64,000 nucleotides of DNA from Selaginella moellendorffii (taxonomy: Eukaryota > Streptophyta > Lycopodiopsida > Selaginellales > Selaginellaceae), in the NCBI RefSeq assembly GCF_000143415.4, contig NW_003314294.1:1099013-1163012 (forward strand), read 5' to 3'. This document shows, piece after piece, positions 1-10,640 of the stretch. Both the position numbers and the translations under genes were made by a program. A model generated the notes under the pieces. It ran no database searches and was not told where the DNA came from. It was given only the letters and a program-made list of their open reading frames with translations. Position 1 is the first letter of the stretch, and each line of letters starts with the position of its first letter.

Positions 1-1338
1 CTTGGTCACTACCCCAGAGGACTGCTCCTCTTCCTTTCCATAGTCTGGGCCTTTGGGACAATATTTCGGAACACCGTGGCCTTACGCGAGCCACCTGGGT
101 ACTCTCCTCGCCTTCTGCCCTTGGGTGCTCTAGCCATGGGCTTAGAGCGGGTTCCGTTGAGCCACACCAGGTATCCAAGTAGGTAGTGCCACCCACACTT
201 GGACTGGGAGCATCGGCTAGTCGATCTCCCGGGGGAACTAGAGCCGGCTCTTGAACACTTCACCAAGCTACCCCGCTTGTTGGTCTGTGTTCACTCTAGT
301 CTTGGACTTCCCAGTGGGCAGCTCATCACCCAACACTGGGTCCGGCCTTCCTGGGCCAAACTGGCCTTTCCTGGCCAAACTGGCTCCACTGCAGTCCTCC
401 CCCTACTATACTTTTGGAGCTCACCAAACCCCCCAGGGTCTGGGAGACGAACGCTTTGGGCTTTCACCCTCTCAGGCTCCGGACTCGGACTCGGACTCGG
501 ACTCGGACTCGGACTCGGATTCGGACTCGGACTCGGGCTCGGGCTCGGTCTTGGCCTCAGCCTCGGTCTCGGTCTCGGTCCCGATCTCGGTCTCGGTCTC
601 GGTCCCAGTCTCGGTCCCGGTCTCGGTCTCGACTTCGGACTCCATCTCGGACTCCATCTCAGACTCCATCTCGGGTCCATCTCGGACTCCATTTCGGGTC
701 CATCTCGGACTCCATCTCGGACTCCATCTCGGACTCCATCTCGGGTCCATCTCGGACTCCATCTCAGACTCCATTTCGGGTCCATCTCGGGTCCACCTCG
801 GACTCCATCTCGGACTCCATCTCGGACTCCATCTCGGGTCCATCTCGGGCTCCATCTCGGACTCCATCTCGGGTCCATCTCGGGTCCATCTCGGACTCCA
901 CTTCGGACTCCAACTCGGGTCCATCTCGGACTCCACTTCGGACTCCAACTCGGGTCCATCTCGGACTCCACTTCGGACTCCAACTCGAGTCCATCTCGGA
1001 CTCCACTTCGGACTCCAACTCGAGTCCATCTCGGACACTACTTCGGACTCCAACTCGAGTCCATCTCGGATACTACTTCGGACTCCAACTCGAGTCCATC
1101 TCGGACACTTCCACGTGTCATGTGTTGGTCCTTTTGGGTCCCTTTTTGGAGCCTCGCTTTTTGCTCGCTTCGTGCTCGTTCCTCTTGCAGTTCGTTGGGA
1201 GTTCCACTCCCGCTCTTGACTTTTCAAGTCGGAGCTTTTGGTCCAAACGTGTTACGCTCGTTTGGCTCTCACTTCAGCCACTACCACGTGGCACCCTTTC
1301 CGGCTCCACTTTGGGGCCTAGGGATTTTGTGTCTCACA
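1..1338 (-). mobile_element. Family A LARD LTR, truncated by window edge
   Basis: This stretch matches the complete family A LTRs at 16656-18156 and 29664-31420 in the same orientation, and ends in the same terminus (rev-comp of TGTGAGACACAAAATCCC at 1321-1338). By alignment to 17181 onward, about 525 bp of the LTR lies before the window. The DNA after 1338 is not the family A interior that follows 18156, so this is either the promoter-side LTR of an element lying to the left or a solo LTR. Diagnostic variants (the CTACTATACTTTTGGAGCTC junction) are closer to the copies at 20930 and 26661 than to the one at 16656. Confidence 0.85.
480..1110. repeat. U3 minisatellite (CTCGGACTCCAT units) inside the LTR
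   Basis: Hexamer runs of GGACTC and GGTCTC pass into 12-bp units of CTCGGACTCCAT and CTCGGGTCCAT. Unit lengths close to multiples of three and the lack of stop words leave several frames open at once. The long S/D-, R/S- or G/L-rich reading frames here are therefore products of the repeat and not genes. The same array sits at the same place in every family A LTR in the window. Confidence 0.9.
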
Positions 1339-3560
1339 ATGTGGTATTGCAAAAAGCCATAAGCTATCAAAGAAAACAACTAACCATCATGAAAGAGCAT
1401 CAACCATCCTATCAATAGAAAAATGCATAATCATCATCGAAGAAAGAATCTACTATTCCGAAGAATAGCAAATCATTCTATACCAACAATAATCAAGCAA
1501 AACCCTTGACAAGGATAATCAACTATCTTAGATGATAGTCAATCATCACCAATGATTGCTAGATGCAAAGACTAACATCAACATTGAAGCTAATGAGCCA
1601 AAATGCCTTCCCCCAACAACTCCTAACAAATGAAACAATGAGCATGAAAACTCAAATAACCAAAAGCTCGAAGAAGTCTATAGCCAAGTCTTGCCTAATA
1701 ATGATCACAAGTCTCGCATGGACTAACGTCAATGCTAAAGAAGAAATCATGGTACAACCCACAATATCCTCCTCAACACATCTATAAGCTAAACTTCATA
1801 ATGCAAAGCTAATGAAGAGCATATCTGCATCAATCCAAAAGCTAAGCATAACAAAGCTATGCTCAACAAGTGATCATCAAACGATCCGCCATGAATCCAT
1901 CTATAGCAAGACGTAACTCACATCATAACAAGCACAAGAAGAATCATCAAATGATCGATATATTCCAACTCAAATCCAATAAGGATTCAAATATTCCAAT
2001 ATCAATCACTAACTCTTCCACTTGTAGAGTTAGCATAGTCCATGACTAAACCACTTTTCAAGGAAAAGCTCAAAGCTCAACCCCTACTAAATAATCTCGT
2101 CTAGGACATAACTAACTCAAACTTGCCATTCAGTTCATTTGAACGTCAACATAGTTGCTAACTAGCAAATGCACGAATGCTAATAACACAAAGCTATAGC
2201 CAAATCATCGACACTATCTTCATCAAAACTAATGAAACTCGACATCAATCTTGTGGAGAGACATCTCATTTCACTAAAATCTCAACATCAACAATGTCAA
2301 CGACAAGGCATCACTTCAATGCCATCAACACTAGAACAAAGCTAGAAGAAAGCACAAGTGTATCACCACTCAAAACTCTCTAGCAACCAAGCTAACCAAA
2401 GTCGGAGATACTTTACTTAGTATCCGAGACCAATCTCTCAACAATACTCAGATACAGATAACACTTCCTCAAGGAGTGAATCACCACGTCCATGACTCAA
2501 TGAAATCCAACACTATGAACTAAATGCAACCAAATGATATCAACAGAGGTAGAGTCGACATGCCAACATGGAAAACCCATGTAAGTCTAACGACACAATC
2601 CTCCGCAACCCTATCCGGTAAAGCAAACCCATCACTGATAAATCTTCATCGAGTGAAGCAAGTGTCAACAATCCTTGACAAAGTCTACAAGCAATCACTA
2701 GTCGCAAAGCAACTAACAATCACCCCTCAACTTGCCTTCACAAGACTCAAACACTAAACTCATGCCATCGAGTCATATACTTGTCCAACATGAACGTGAT
2801 ACCCCAGGTCGAGATAAACGTTCATGGACAAGCATAAACTAAATGACCACTCGACTTCAACTCAACCGCAATAAGCTCACTAATGCATTTAGCCAACAGC
2901 TCCGAGTATGCCTTGAAGAGGCTAGCTACACATGATCAACACTAAGTCGAAACTCAAGTGAAGACCATGAGATGGACTCATGTTGGTACACAACCTCCTC
3001 ATAGACAAAGCTATAGTACAGGTACTAACATCTCAAACTTAAACAACTAAGTTGAACATCACCATCCTTAGCCAAGGCGCAGGGTCACCAAGACCAAGTC
3101 AAGATTAGTGAGAGCTCACTACTCTCATAGAGTCTAACGAAATGCAAAGTGCAACCTGCCACCAAGCATAACGCTACAAAAGAAAGGCACGAGGGTCACC
3201 TTTCTAGAAAAGTGCAACAGCCACTTTTCTACATTAACTCCAGACTCTATCCAACTCAATTGCCTTAGCCCCAAAAGTTAGCATCCCTTTCGGGCCGCAT
3301 CATACAAACTATCTACTAAGGTCTAAGCCAACCAAAGTCAATTCCAACCCTTTCACTAGTTTATACTGGCTTACGAAAACGGAATGGTTTTCGGCAAAGT
3401 GATAACAGATCAGCCATTGGAAAAGTCTAAGAAAATTTGTGGAAAATTTTCCATCCTAGAGAAAGATGGCTCTTAGTCCAGGAATGCAAACTTTCAAGAC
3501 TCAACCAACTTCCTCCTACTTAACAACTTCACATAGGCTCACCTCAACACAAATTCTCAT
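1339..3560. other. Non-coding, A/C-rich retroelement-like DNA
   Basis: No reading frame above about 77 codons and none resembling a protein I know. The style (short AACTCAA, CATCAAC and AAGCTAA words, no codon periodicity) resembles 10640-12337, which lies just inside the family B LTR. Both may be parts of one non-coding family B interior separated by the DUF7869 region. That is an inference from composition only. Confidence 0.4.
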
Positions 3561-4114
3561 GACCCATAGTATGCTCTATTTCGTTAAAGTGGGATTTATT
3601 CAGTAAAATGGGACTAGGTACAAATTTTCAAGTATTTGAAAATGACGTGAAATTATATGTTTTTTGTCCAGGGGCTAGACATATCTGGGGCATGGTGACT
3701 AGCGCGGTGACTTTATGTCCAGACTGAGTCCATTTGGTTGTATAATAAATCTCATTGTCAAGGTGAACAAGCCGAATCTGAAACTAAAGAAGAGCGATAG
3801 CATGCGCGCACACACTATTTGTTTGTTCATTGAGCGTGTGGTGAGCTTTCCAAGATGAACGTCATTCCTATTAGCCAGACATATAACTTAATGGTGAGAA
3901 CATTTAGATATTATTCAATGTTATCTTTTTCTAACGAATCTAATTGTGAAGGTGTAGCAAGAGGCATTGCTAGTCTAGAGAAGTCATTTAACTCATTTGA
4001 CCCTTAGTGTATTTTCATGAAACTAAATAACATTCATATTATTAAGGAATTTCTCTAGTACCTTTTTTTTACGACATAGAGGCTTGCATTTCTTTCAAAG
4101 GTGATTTAGTAAAA

Positions 4115-5128
4115 GGCCTGAGGGCACATGCCATTCTATTTCTCAAACCGGTATTAAGATATACTAGTGCAAAGGGAAAAAGGTATTTGGTGATCAAGTA
4201 AATGGCATGAGGGCACACGCCATTATAAGCCTAAGCGCTAGTGGACACCTCCTTTTTGGTACTCTCAGCGGTACTATCATCCTTCTCCGGGTCAGTTGTT
4301 TTGCTTTGGATTGTTGTCTCTGACGTTACTGGGGCGTTCTCGATAGTTGTTAATGTTGCCGTTTGTTCAGAAAAATGATCACCTGGAGTATAGTACAGGG
4401 AGTTTGGAAGACTTATATATTCTACATCTTCACCTATCTCCTTCTCCGTCTCCTTTTCTGCCTCACTTACAGATTTTGTGCTTGCCATGAGAACGCTCTT
4501 CACCCTAAAATATGGAGTTCGTTGTGTTATAAAAGGAAACCAACACACTCGCTGCAAGGGAATGATGGTACATAAAGCACGTAAGCCCACAATATGGGTT
4601 TATGTGCCATTAATATGGGCCACACGCCATATTATTAGATTTATGCACGTGTGATTGGTAAATGCATATGTCACATCATCTTTGTTTTACCTCACACACT
4701 ATATCAGGCCTAATGAACCATATCACATGTGCGCACATGCTATATATATGGAGAAGTATTATGCAAGGATAGAAATTCAATGCATGATTGTGGAGAGCAA
4801 TGGCATGAAGCCACATGCTAAATAACATTTTAGAGAAAGAATTAAAATAAAAACATGCAAACAGTACTAAGTGGACCAAGACTTAGAAGTGCACAATTGA
4901 ATGAGGTATTTCTAATAAATACTTCACTCACCTCATATAGGAATGGCTACCACTCTCAAATGGCGTATCGCCTCATGCCATCATCTCGCAATTTGTTATA
5001 ACAATCTGATGAATTCATATTCGGCTTGTTCACCTTGAACTTTAAGTAAGATTTGCTAGAACAACTAAGAATTTATACTTGTTATTTGTATCATCTCACC
5101 TAGGAATGGCGTAAGGCCACATGCCATC
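4115..5128. repeat. Left cluster of ATGGCATGAGGCC-type palindromes
   Basis: Imperfect palindromes of about 20-24 bp, consensus ATGGC(A/G)TGAGGCC(A/T)CA(T/C)GCCAT, occur at about 4115-4134, 4201-4224, 4612-4632, 4800-4820, 4959-4981 and 5105-5128. They lie just downstream (3') of the DUF7869 gene. The last one begins directly at its proposed stop codon. Confidence 0.8.
4231..4590 (-). other. 119-codon frame, unsupported
   Basis: An open frame rich in S, T, E and K with no recognised domain lies 3' of the DUF7869 gene. It has no homologue I can name, and a 3' exon relation could not be shown. It may be chance or a remnant of the same element. Confidence 0.2.
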
Positions 5129-8100
5129 ACGCCTCCTCTGATTCAGATTCGGATTGTTCACCTTGAAATAAAATACATTAAAAACTTAGTAAAGGAATAT
5201 TCATGAATCTCACCTTGAACCCGGGTTATGAATGCTCTTGCTGCATCTCTTGCATGGTCTGGCAAGGTGATGGTGGCACTCTGCTTCCGCATCCAACCAT
5301 GCACAACATTATCCACCGATATGCTCATGCTGGGATCCCTTGGATTCAGCACCCATCTCTTTTCTAGGCAATCGTTCGTATATCCGAAACTTGGCTTGAA
5401 CCACTCCACAGTTACATTGAAGGAGTTAGTTTCCGCGTCCTCCTCTGCATCAGTGATGCAGCGCCCCACCCATATCATTTGTTTTTTATTACTGGGTCTG
5501 ACAAGCACGACCATTCCTTTGCAGACCTGTACTGGATTGAATGCTGAATCCGGCTTTTTGTTTCTCGGCCCACAATAGTGATCCTCAACATCGTTATCTG
5601 TCACTGCATTTCCAGAGGACATTGTTCTGCTACTATCTGGTGCTCTGGGTTCTGGCCAAAAGGACTCTTCCAATTCTTCATATACAACCGGCCCATTTTG
5701 GATAGCAGATATAATCTTCTCCCAGTATTCGAGCAAAGGCTTGCACCTCTGAAAATAGGATTCTCCACCAAACACCAACCCCCTCTTCCAGAAGGCAATA
5801 TGCTGTCTAATCCCGGCCACTATACTTTCCTGGTCTTTGAGTCCATCCGGGTGCATCGGCCGTGGGGAACCCTGAGGAATCATAGGTTCCCCAGTTATGG
5901 GATCTTTCTTGAAGAGTTCAATGCCGTCCACTGGCAGCCACACTGTGTCCCATTCTCTCATCTTGTACCTCATCACTGGAGCACCGTCACACATGCTGAA
6001 ATGAAACTGAAGAGGCTTGGAGTGGCCAATCAGCGTTTCGGATCCGTCCCTGATGTAACCTCTTACAAACCCCTTAAAGTCTGGAACCTCTGTCAGAAGT
6101 GCAGCTTCAACAGTGCCTTTGATGCAATTTTGGAATTCATCGTAGAGTTGTGGGAGGGTGAGGACATTGGATCGCCGGAGGGACTCTGCCAGGTGACTGA
6201 ACATGGCATCGACGTCTTCATGAGTGTGCCCAACCATGAGAAAGCCAAGTGTAACCGTTTCAAATATGCCTTTGGCAACAAGCATCGCTAAGTACGCGAA
6301 GACGTACATGTTTTTGTTCTCACTGCCAGCATTGTCTGTTTGGAGCAAAAGATGGGGTGGAAGGCCACATCGGCCGCAAGAACTTCCTTGAGATTCTGCT
6401 TCGTTTGGATGAGGCTGTGCATTCACCGGGCGACCAGCCTCGTCGGAATGGCATGAGGCCTCACGTGATAACCCTACAATCTGACGGCCAACATATTCAC
6501 TGGGATGGCATGGGGCCCCACGCGATACTGCAAGCCTTTGCTCCTCCTCCAGCTGAACCCTGTATGGGGTTCGATCGACAAGGGCCTTATGCAAGGGTTG
6601 GCCGTTCAGCTCAGTCTGCACACTTTGCAGAGACCTTAAGTGTTTTGCTAGGGACGCAATCATCATGTTTGCACCCCCGCCACCCCATAGAGGTACAAAG
6701 AAGTTCCCATAGTTCTGGGCACCATGCCCATGAGCGATTATGCCAAACAGAGACACAGGCAGCTGCATGGATGAAGAGATTGCCTTGGGGGCAGGATTGA
6801 GTCGAGGTAAGCACGTCTTTTTCTGGTCCATTTTGTCGTGGATGATGCAGAGGTAAGAGTCAGGTCTCTCCATGGAGAGAATCCTGTTATGATAATATGC
6901 AGTCCTGCAGCTTCTCTGCTCGATGTTGTGGTCGAGCCGCCTTCTAACCAACGTCTCTCGCTCTTGAGCGCTGCAAGAATTCTTCGACAAAGCCATTTTG
7001 ATAGCAGTGCACTCGTCACACTTTGAAAAGCTGGAGTACTTTCCTATACTCACATCCCTGAACCTGTTGCTCCACAATCTACTAAATCTAGATTGGCTCA
7101 GCTTCCTGTAGCCATTACTCTGGAGTTCCCGATTCACATCTTCCAATATGGCCCCCTTGGTATACATGGAAGGGAGAACTCGTTGGGTGTCTCGTGTTCC
7201 ATCTTCCAAGAGGCGGGTTTTATGTGGTTGCTGCTCGCTACATGTCTCAACAAACCTCTTGAAGATTGCCTCTCCATATACAACATGACCCTTGGTTTTG
7301 TGCGTACCGTCGTTCCCATGGACTGCCTGTTGAACCCTTTGTTCCTCGAACTTAGTTTTGATTCTGTAGAATGTGGTTCGAGGGACTCCATAAATGATTC
7401 TCCATGCCTTCATGCAGACCAAACCCCTCTGGAAGACCATGCCCCCCACCTGATGTTCTGAAGCATCAACAGATGACCGTAATGCCTCATACACAAAATT
7501 GCGAGCTGCCTTCCAGGACAATGTCTTGTATCTTGCTCTCTCCTCTTCAATAGCATCCCAATCAGCATGTTGACAGCACCTCCTCTTGCAACAAGCAACT
7601 GTCGAGACCATTCGAACCTCCATCGCCATTTTCTGCCTTTTCGGTTCGTTGCTCAGATCCCTTTGGCTGCGCTTTAGGAAGGTGTACTTTCTTTTCCTAT
7701 GAAGAGATGTTCTGTCATCAGTTGTAGTGGTGTTTGATTGTGAATCCTTCACATTCTCAAACACTAAGTGCCTCAATTTCCACCGCACAATGCTTCCAAT
7801 AGTCAGACTGTTTTCTTCTGTGTCAACAACCTCTAAAATCGCAACTCCAATATCATCCCAGCCCAATTCTTGATTAGCAACCGCATCTCTTGGATCGACA
7901 ACTGTGGCTAAGCCCTCAGCTACCACCTCCCCCTCGGGGTTGTTTAGAAACACCTTTGCCTGAATCCATGTAGCACGGTTCTTAAGATCCACGGAGGGAA
8001 CATGCGTCGCACTTGCGCTGTCCCCAACATCTGTTTTCTTCTGAAGATTTTTCAAGGCAACAACAACATTTACCCCGACGACCATCTCTCCTCGTTCAAT

Positions 8101-8268
8101 AGCGACCACATTCCCATCGAAGACAGTCTCTACTGATACAGCAGCATTGCCTTCCCCAAGCCTTTGACAGTGTATAACAAAGTTCCGATCCATAGACACA
8201 AGGGTCCCTTTTGCAACTCTCTTCCCACCATTCAAAATGTAAACCTTTTCCCCAACTCTGAAGGCCAT
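5127..8268 (-). CDS. DUF7869-type DDE transposase-like protein
   Basis: An almost uninterrupted frame starts at 8268. The proposed model has exon 1 8268-5214, a 52-bp intron 5213-5162 (GT..AG) and a short exon 2 5161-5127 encoding GEQSESESEEA plus stop, 1,029 aa in total. Without splicing the frame ends at 5158 (1,036 aa). Features in order are an N-terminal transposon-associated small domain (about 1-160, tentative DUF8039-like), a Cys cluster near 225-233, KCDEC near 417, DKMDQKK near 478-484 and QTDNAGSENKN near 643-653. GHTHEDVDAMF follows near 680-690, ahead of a C-terminal helical region. The DxMDQ, LQxDN and GHTHED trio is the signature of the DUF7869 family, and D478, D645 and E684 are the likely catalytic acids (inference). 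The coding sequence carries two of the local palindromes in a hydrophilic insert at residues about 578-640. Probably a recently active or domesticated transposase. Confidence 0.75.
6447..6526. repeat. Two palindromes inside the DUF7869 coding region
   Basis: ATGGCATGAGGCCTCACGTGAT at about 6447-6469 and ATGGCATGGGGCCCCACGCGAT at about 6504-6526 belong to the same palindrome family as the flanking clusters. They are translated in the minus frame as REASCHSDE and RGAPCHPSE. Both keep the frame open and lie just before the LQTDN motif. Confidence 0.75.
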
Positions 8269-8349
8269 TCTGGAAGTGCAGAAAAGAAGTTAAGACCATA
8301 CAAAAAATGATTGGAGAATGGCCTAAATCATAACATACCAAACAACCTC

Positions 8350-9263
8350 AATAGCATGAGGCCATATGCTATTATTCAAACATGCTATTGACACCCACGT
8401 GAAATTTTGCATTCACAAAATTGGCATGAGGCCTCATGCCATCTTGATATACACACAGCTGCAGGCAAGTAAAAACATACATGACAATACGCTAGCCATG
8501 AAATTGCAAAGGCCCAAGATGGCATGTGGCCTCATGCCATTTCTAAATGTGGTCCTAAGCCATTCCATGGTGAACATACCAGGAAGCACAAGTGCCGAAT
8601 ATCAAGAGGAAGCGGTAGCCACACCAAAGACAGTGCCGCTCGCAACACCGCAACTCCTCGTAGCGCCGCTCGCAACACCGCAACTGCTCGTAGCGCCACT
8701 CGCACAAACTGCCACTCGCATAAACTGCCGCTCGCAATGGCGCTCGCAATGCTGCAACCGCTCGTAGACGCATAAACCACAACCCACAACGCCGCTTACA
8801 CAAGCAGCGCTCACTGCGCTCAGCGGAACCAAGAACATGGCGCACAAAAATGATAGACCTAGGAATGAGTTCGAGAATTCAAAAATAACACACGCTTGAA
8901 CGTCACATCAAATCCTCTGACAAACCAGATTTTATGATTCCTCTGACAAATTTCAAACTGAGTAGCTTCTAGACTTTGCTGTCGGAGGTTGAACTTTGTC
9001 ACATCATGTCCTTGCCTCGATCCAGCTGTGCCATGTCAGTGATTCGAACTTTGCCATGCCATGTCAGCGATCCGCGCCAAGATTATTCGCTGTGTAAAGG
9101 AATAATTATGCTGTGTGTGTACGTCCATTTATGGCAATATAAGGCCACACGCCATTCAAAGAATAATGCTCGACATAAGGCCACACGCCATTCAAAGAAT
9201 AATGCTAGTCGAGCATTTTTTGGTGCATTTTTGGGTTCAAAATTGCATGAGCCCACACGCTAT
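8350..9263. repeat. Right cluster of ATGGCATGAGGCC-type palindromes
   Basis: Copies lie at about 8350-8373, 8422-8442, 8519-8540, 9131-9156, 9174-9196 and 9242-9263, upstream (5') of the DUF7869 gene. The one at 8423-8440, GGCATGAGGCCTCATGCC, is a perfect 18-bp palindrome. Confidence 0.8.
8634..8770. repeat. Short minisatellite, about 30-bp GCTCGCAACACCGC units
   Basis: About two near-perfect units containing GCCGCTCGCAACACCGCAAC are followed by several decayed ones (CTCGCA, CTCGTA words). The array lies 370-500 bp upstream of the DUF7869 start codon. Confidence 0.75.
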
Positions 9264-10104
9264 AAAGTTTATCTGTACCAAAAATAGAAACAGCTTTATT
9301 TACTTGGGAATTTAAGTGGTTGAGGCATTTTTAAACTTACAAACACATGCCCTACTTACATTCCTTTGGTTGCTTAAAATTCAAAAATATTATAAACCTT
9401 TCTTTTTGCATTTTCAATGTTTTCAATTATGGTTTTTGATTTTCGTAGGACCAGCCTAGTAATCTATTTGCATCCCGTCATGTTTATAGCTAGCTTTCGT
9501 TTGTCCCCTTCGCTAGCCTGAGATACATCTGCTCGGCATCTGCCTCTTACAGCATTTGCCCAGAAAGGGCATCTTTCTTCACGCAGCATTTGCCACATGT
9601 TTAGGGTTTAGGGTTTAGGGTTTAGGGTTTAGCAATTCAGTAGCTTGATAAACATGCAAATATAGAACTTGATGCAAAATCCTTTGATATGTCACAATGC
9701 CCCTAGGACCATAAACACATTTCAATAGAGAGGGTCCTTTCATTTCATAACTCCTTACGTAGATCTTGGTGAAACCAGAGTTAGTGAAGTTAGTTTCTTA
9801 TGATCCCGCATCTGATTGTGATGTCCCTTTGCAGTTTTGATGGAAAGGTCAATGCACACCAAACTGTAAAATCTTGGAGCAAAATAACGGTCGGATTTAT
9901 GGCAAATGCCCCTGAAACATTGTAAGGCTCGTGTGGTCTCATGTGATGTCCGATCGAGATGCTTCTTTGCAGGGTCATCAAGAAAGACATTGTATACCAT
10001 TCTGTAAAATCTAGTTGCGATATAACGGTTGGATCTCCAGAAAACTCAAAAAAATCTCGCGCGTGTCAGAATATCCTAGGAATATACTCCTATGTGCCCC
10101 TGAA
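9264..10104. other. Non-coding stretch with telomere tract and imperfect duplication
   Basis: No gene seen. Apart from the telomere-type tract at 9600, it holds an imperfect direct duplication: a CTGTAAAATCT..ATAACGGT.GGAT block near 9863-9900 recurs near 10001-10034. Confidence 0.5.
9600..9632 (+). repeat. Interstitial plant telomere repeat (TTTAGGG)n
   Basis: Four tandem TTTAGGG units plus a partial fifth, preceded by a lone TTTAGGG-like word. This is the Arabidopsis-type telomere repeat. So short an internal tract can come from repair of a double-strand break or be a telo-box. Confidence 0.9.
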
Positions 10105-10128
10105 AATGGCATGCGGCCCCACGCCATT
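10105..10128. repeat. Outlying palindrome copy
   Basis: ATGGCATGCGGCCCCACGCCAT, followed by DNA that repeats the block after the copy at 9174-9196 (GGGGCATTTTTTGGGTTCAAAA against GGTGCATTTTTGGGTTCAAAA). Confidence 0.75.
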
Positions 10129-10159
10129 CAAGAGATACCACCCGAAGACGCCGAGAATT

Positions 10160-10640
10160 TTTTGGGGCATTTTTTGGGTTCAAAAATTCCTGAACCCCCC
10201 CCGCTAAAAAGGTTATCTTTGCCAAAAAAAGAAAAAGATTTTTCTTTGTTCCTGGGGGGGGGAGTTACCCGCCCTTTGGGGGCCGGGAATTGGCCCTTTT
10301 GGGGAATTTTGCCCGGAAAGGGAATTTTTTTCCTCCTCCCGCAATTGGGGGGTGGGAAATAAAAAAAAAATAAAAAACAAAAAAAAAAAAAAAAAGAAGA
10401 ACAAAAAAAAAAATTAAAGAAAAAAGAAAAAAAGCAGACAAAAAAAAAAAACAAAAAAAAAGGGAAAAAAAAAAAAAAAAGAATAAAAAAAAAAAAAAAA
10501 ACTACTGAACAAAAAAATAAAAAAAAAACTAAGAATCACAAGAAAATAAAATAAAAAAGCAAAGAAAAAAGATAAAAAAAAGAAAAAAGAAAAAAAAAAA
10601 AAAAAAGAAAAAACAAAAAAAAAACCAAGTAAAAAAATGT
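10160..10640. other. Probable low-quality sequence block
   Basis: Homopolymers of G, C and T stretch progressively through 10160-10360, followed by almost 300 bases of A broken only by single C, G or T. The first part is recognisable as a smeared copy of 9211-9300. This is how the untrimmed end of a capillary read looks. I would not annotate the proline-, lysine- or phenylalanine-rich frames within it. Confidence 0.7.

Larger units (their letters stand above)
3758..5166. repeat. Three-copy 20-bp repeat around the 3' end of the DUF7869 gene
   Basis: TCAAGGTGAACAAGCCGAAT occurs at 3758-3777 on the plus strand. It recurs on the minus strand at 5019-5038 and, with one change, at 5147-5166. The 5147-5166 copy contains the proposed acceptor and start of the last exon of the DUF7869 gene, so the others may be duplicated exon ends or terminal repeats of the element. 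Confidence 0.6.

Noticed and set aside
480-1110. CRISPR-like regular array
   Set aside because: Units are contiguous and of one sequence family with no unique spacers, in a plant nuclear context. It is a minisatellite.
199-1418. Long S/D-, R/S- and G/L-rich open frames on both strands, as also at 20813-21835, 26598-27618, 54493-55513 and 60283-61380
   Set aside because: Overlapping frames open on both strands over a minisatellite within an LTR. They follow repeat copy number and have no domain. Not RS splicing proteins.
10360-10640. Poly(A) tail of a LINE or processed pseudogene
   Set aside because: Nearly 300 bases with random single-base breaks, preceded by smeared G/C/T homopolymers and no upstream reverse transcriptase. 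Read-end failure fits better.
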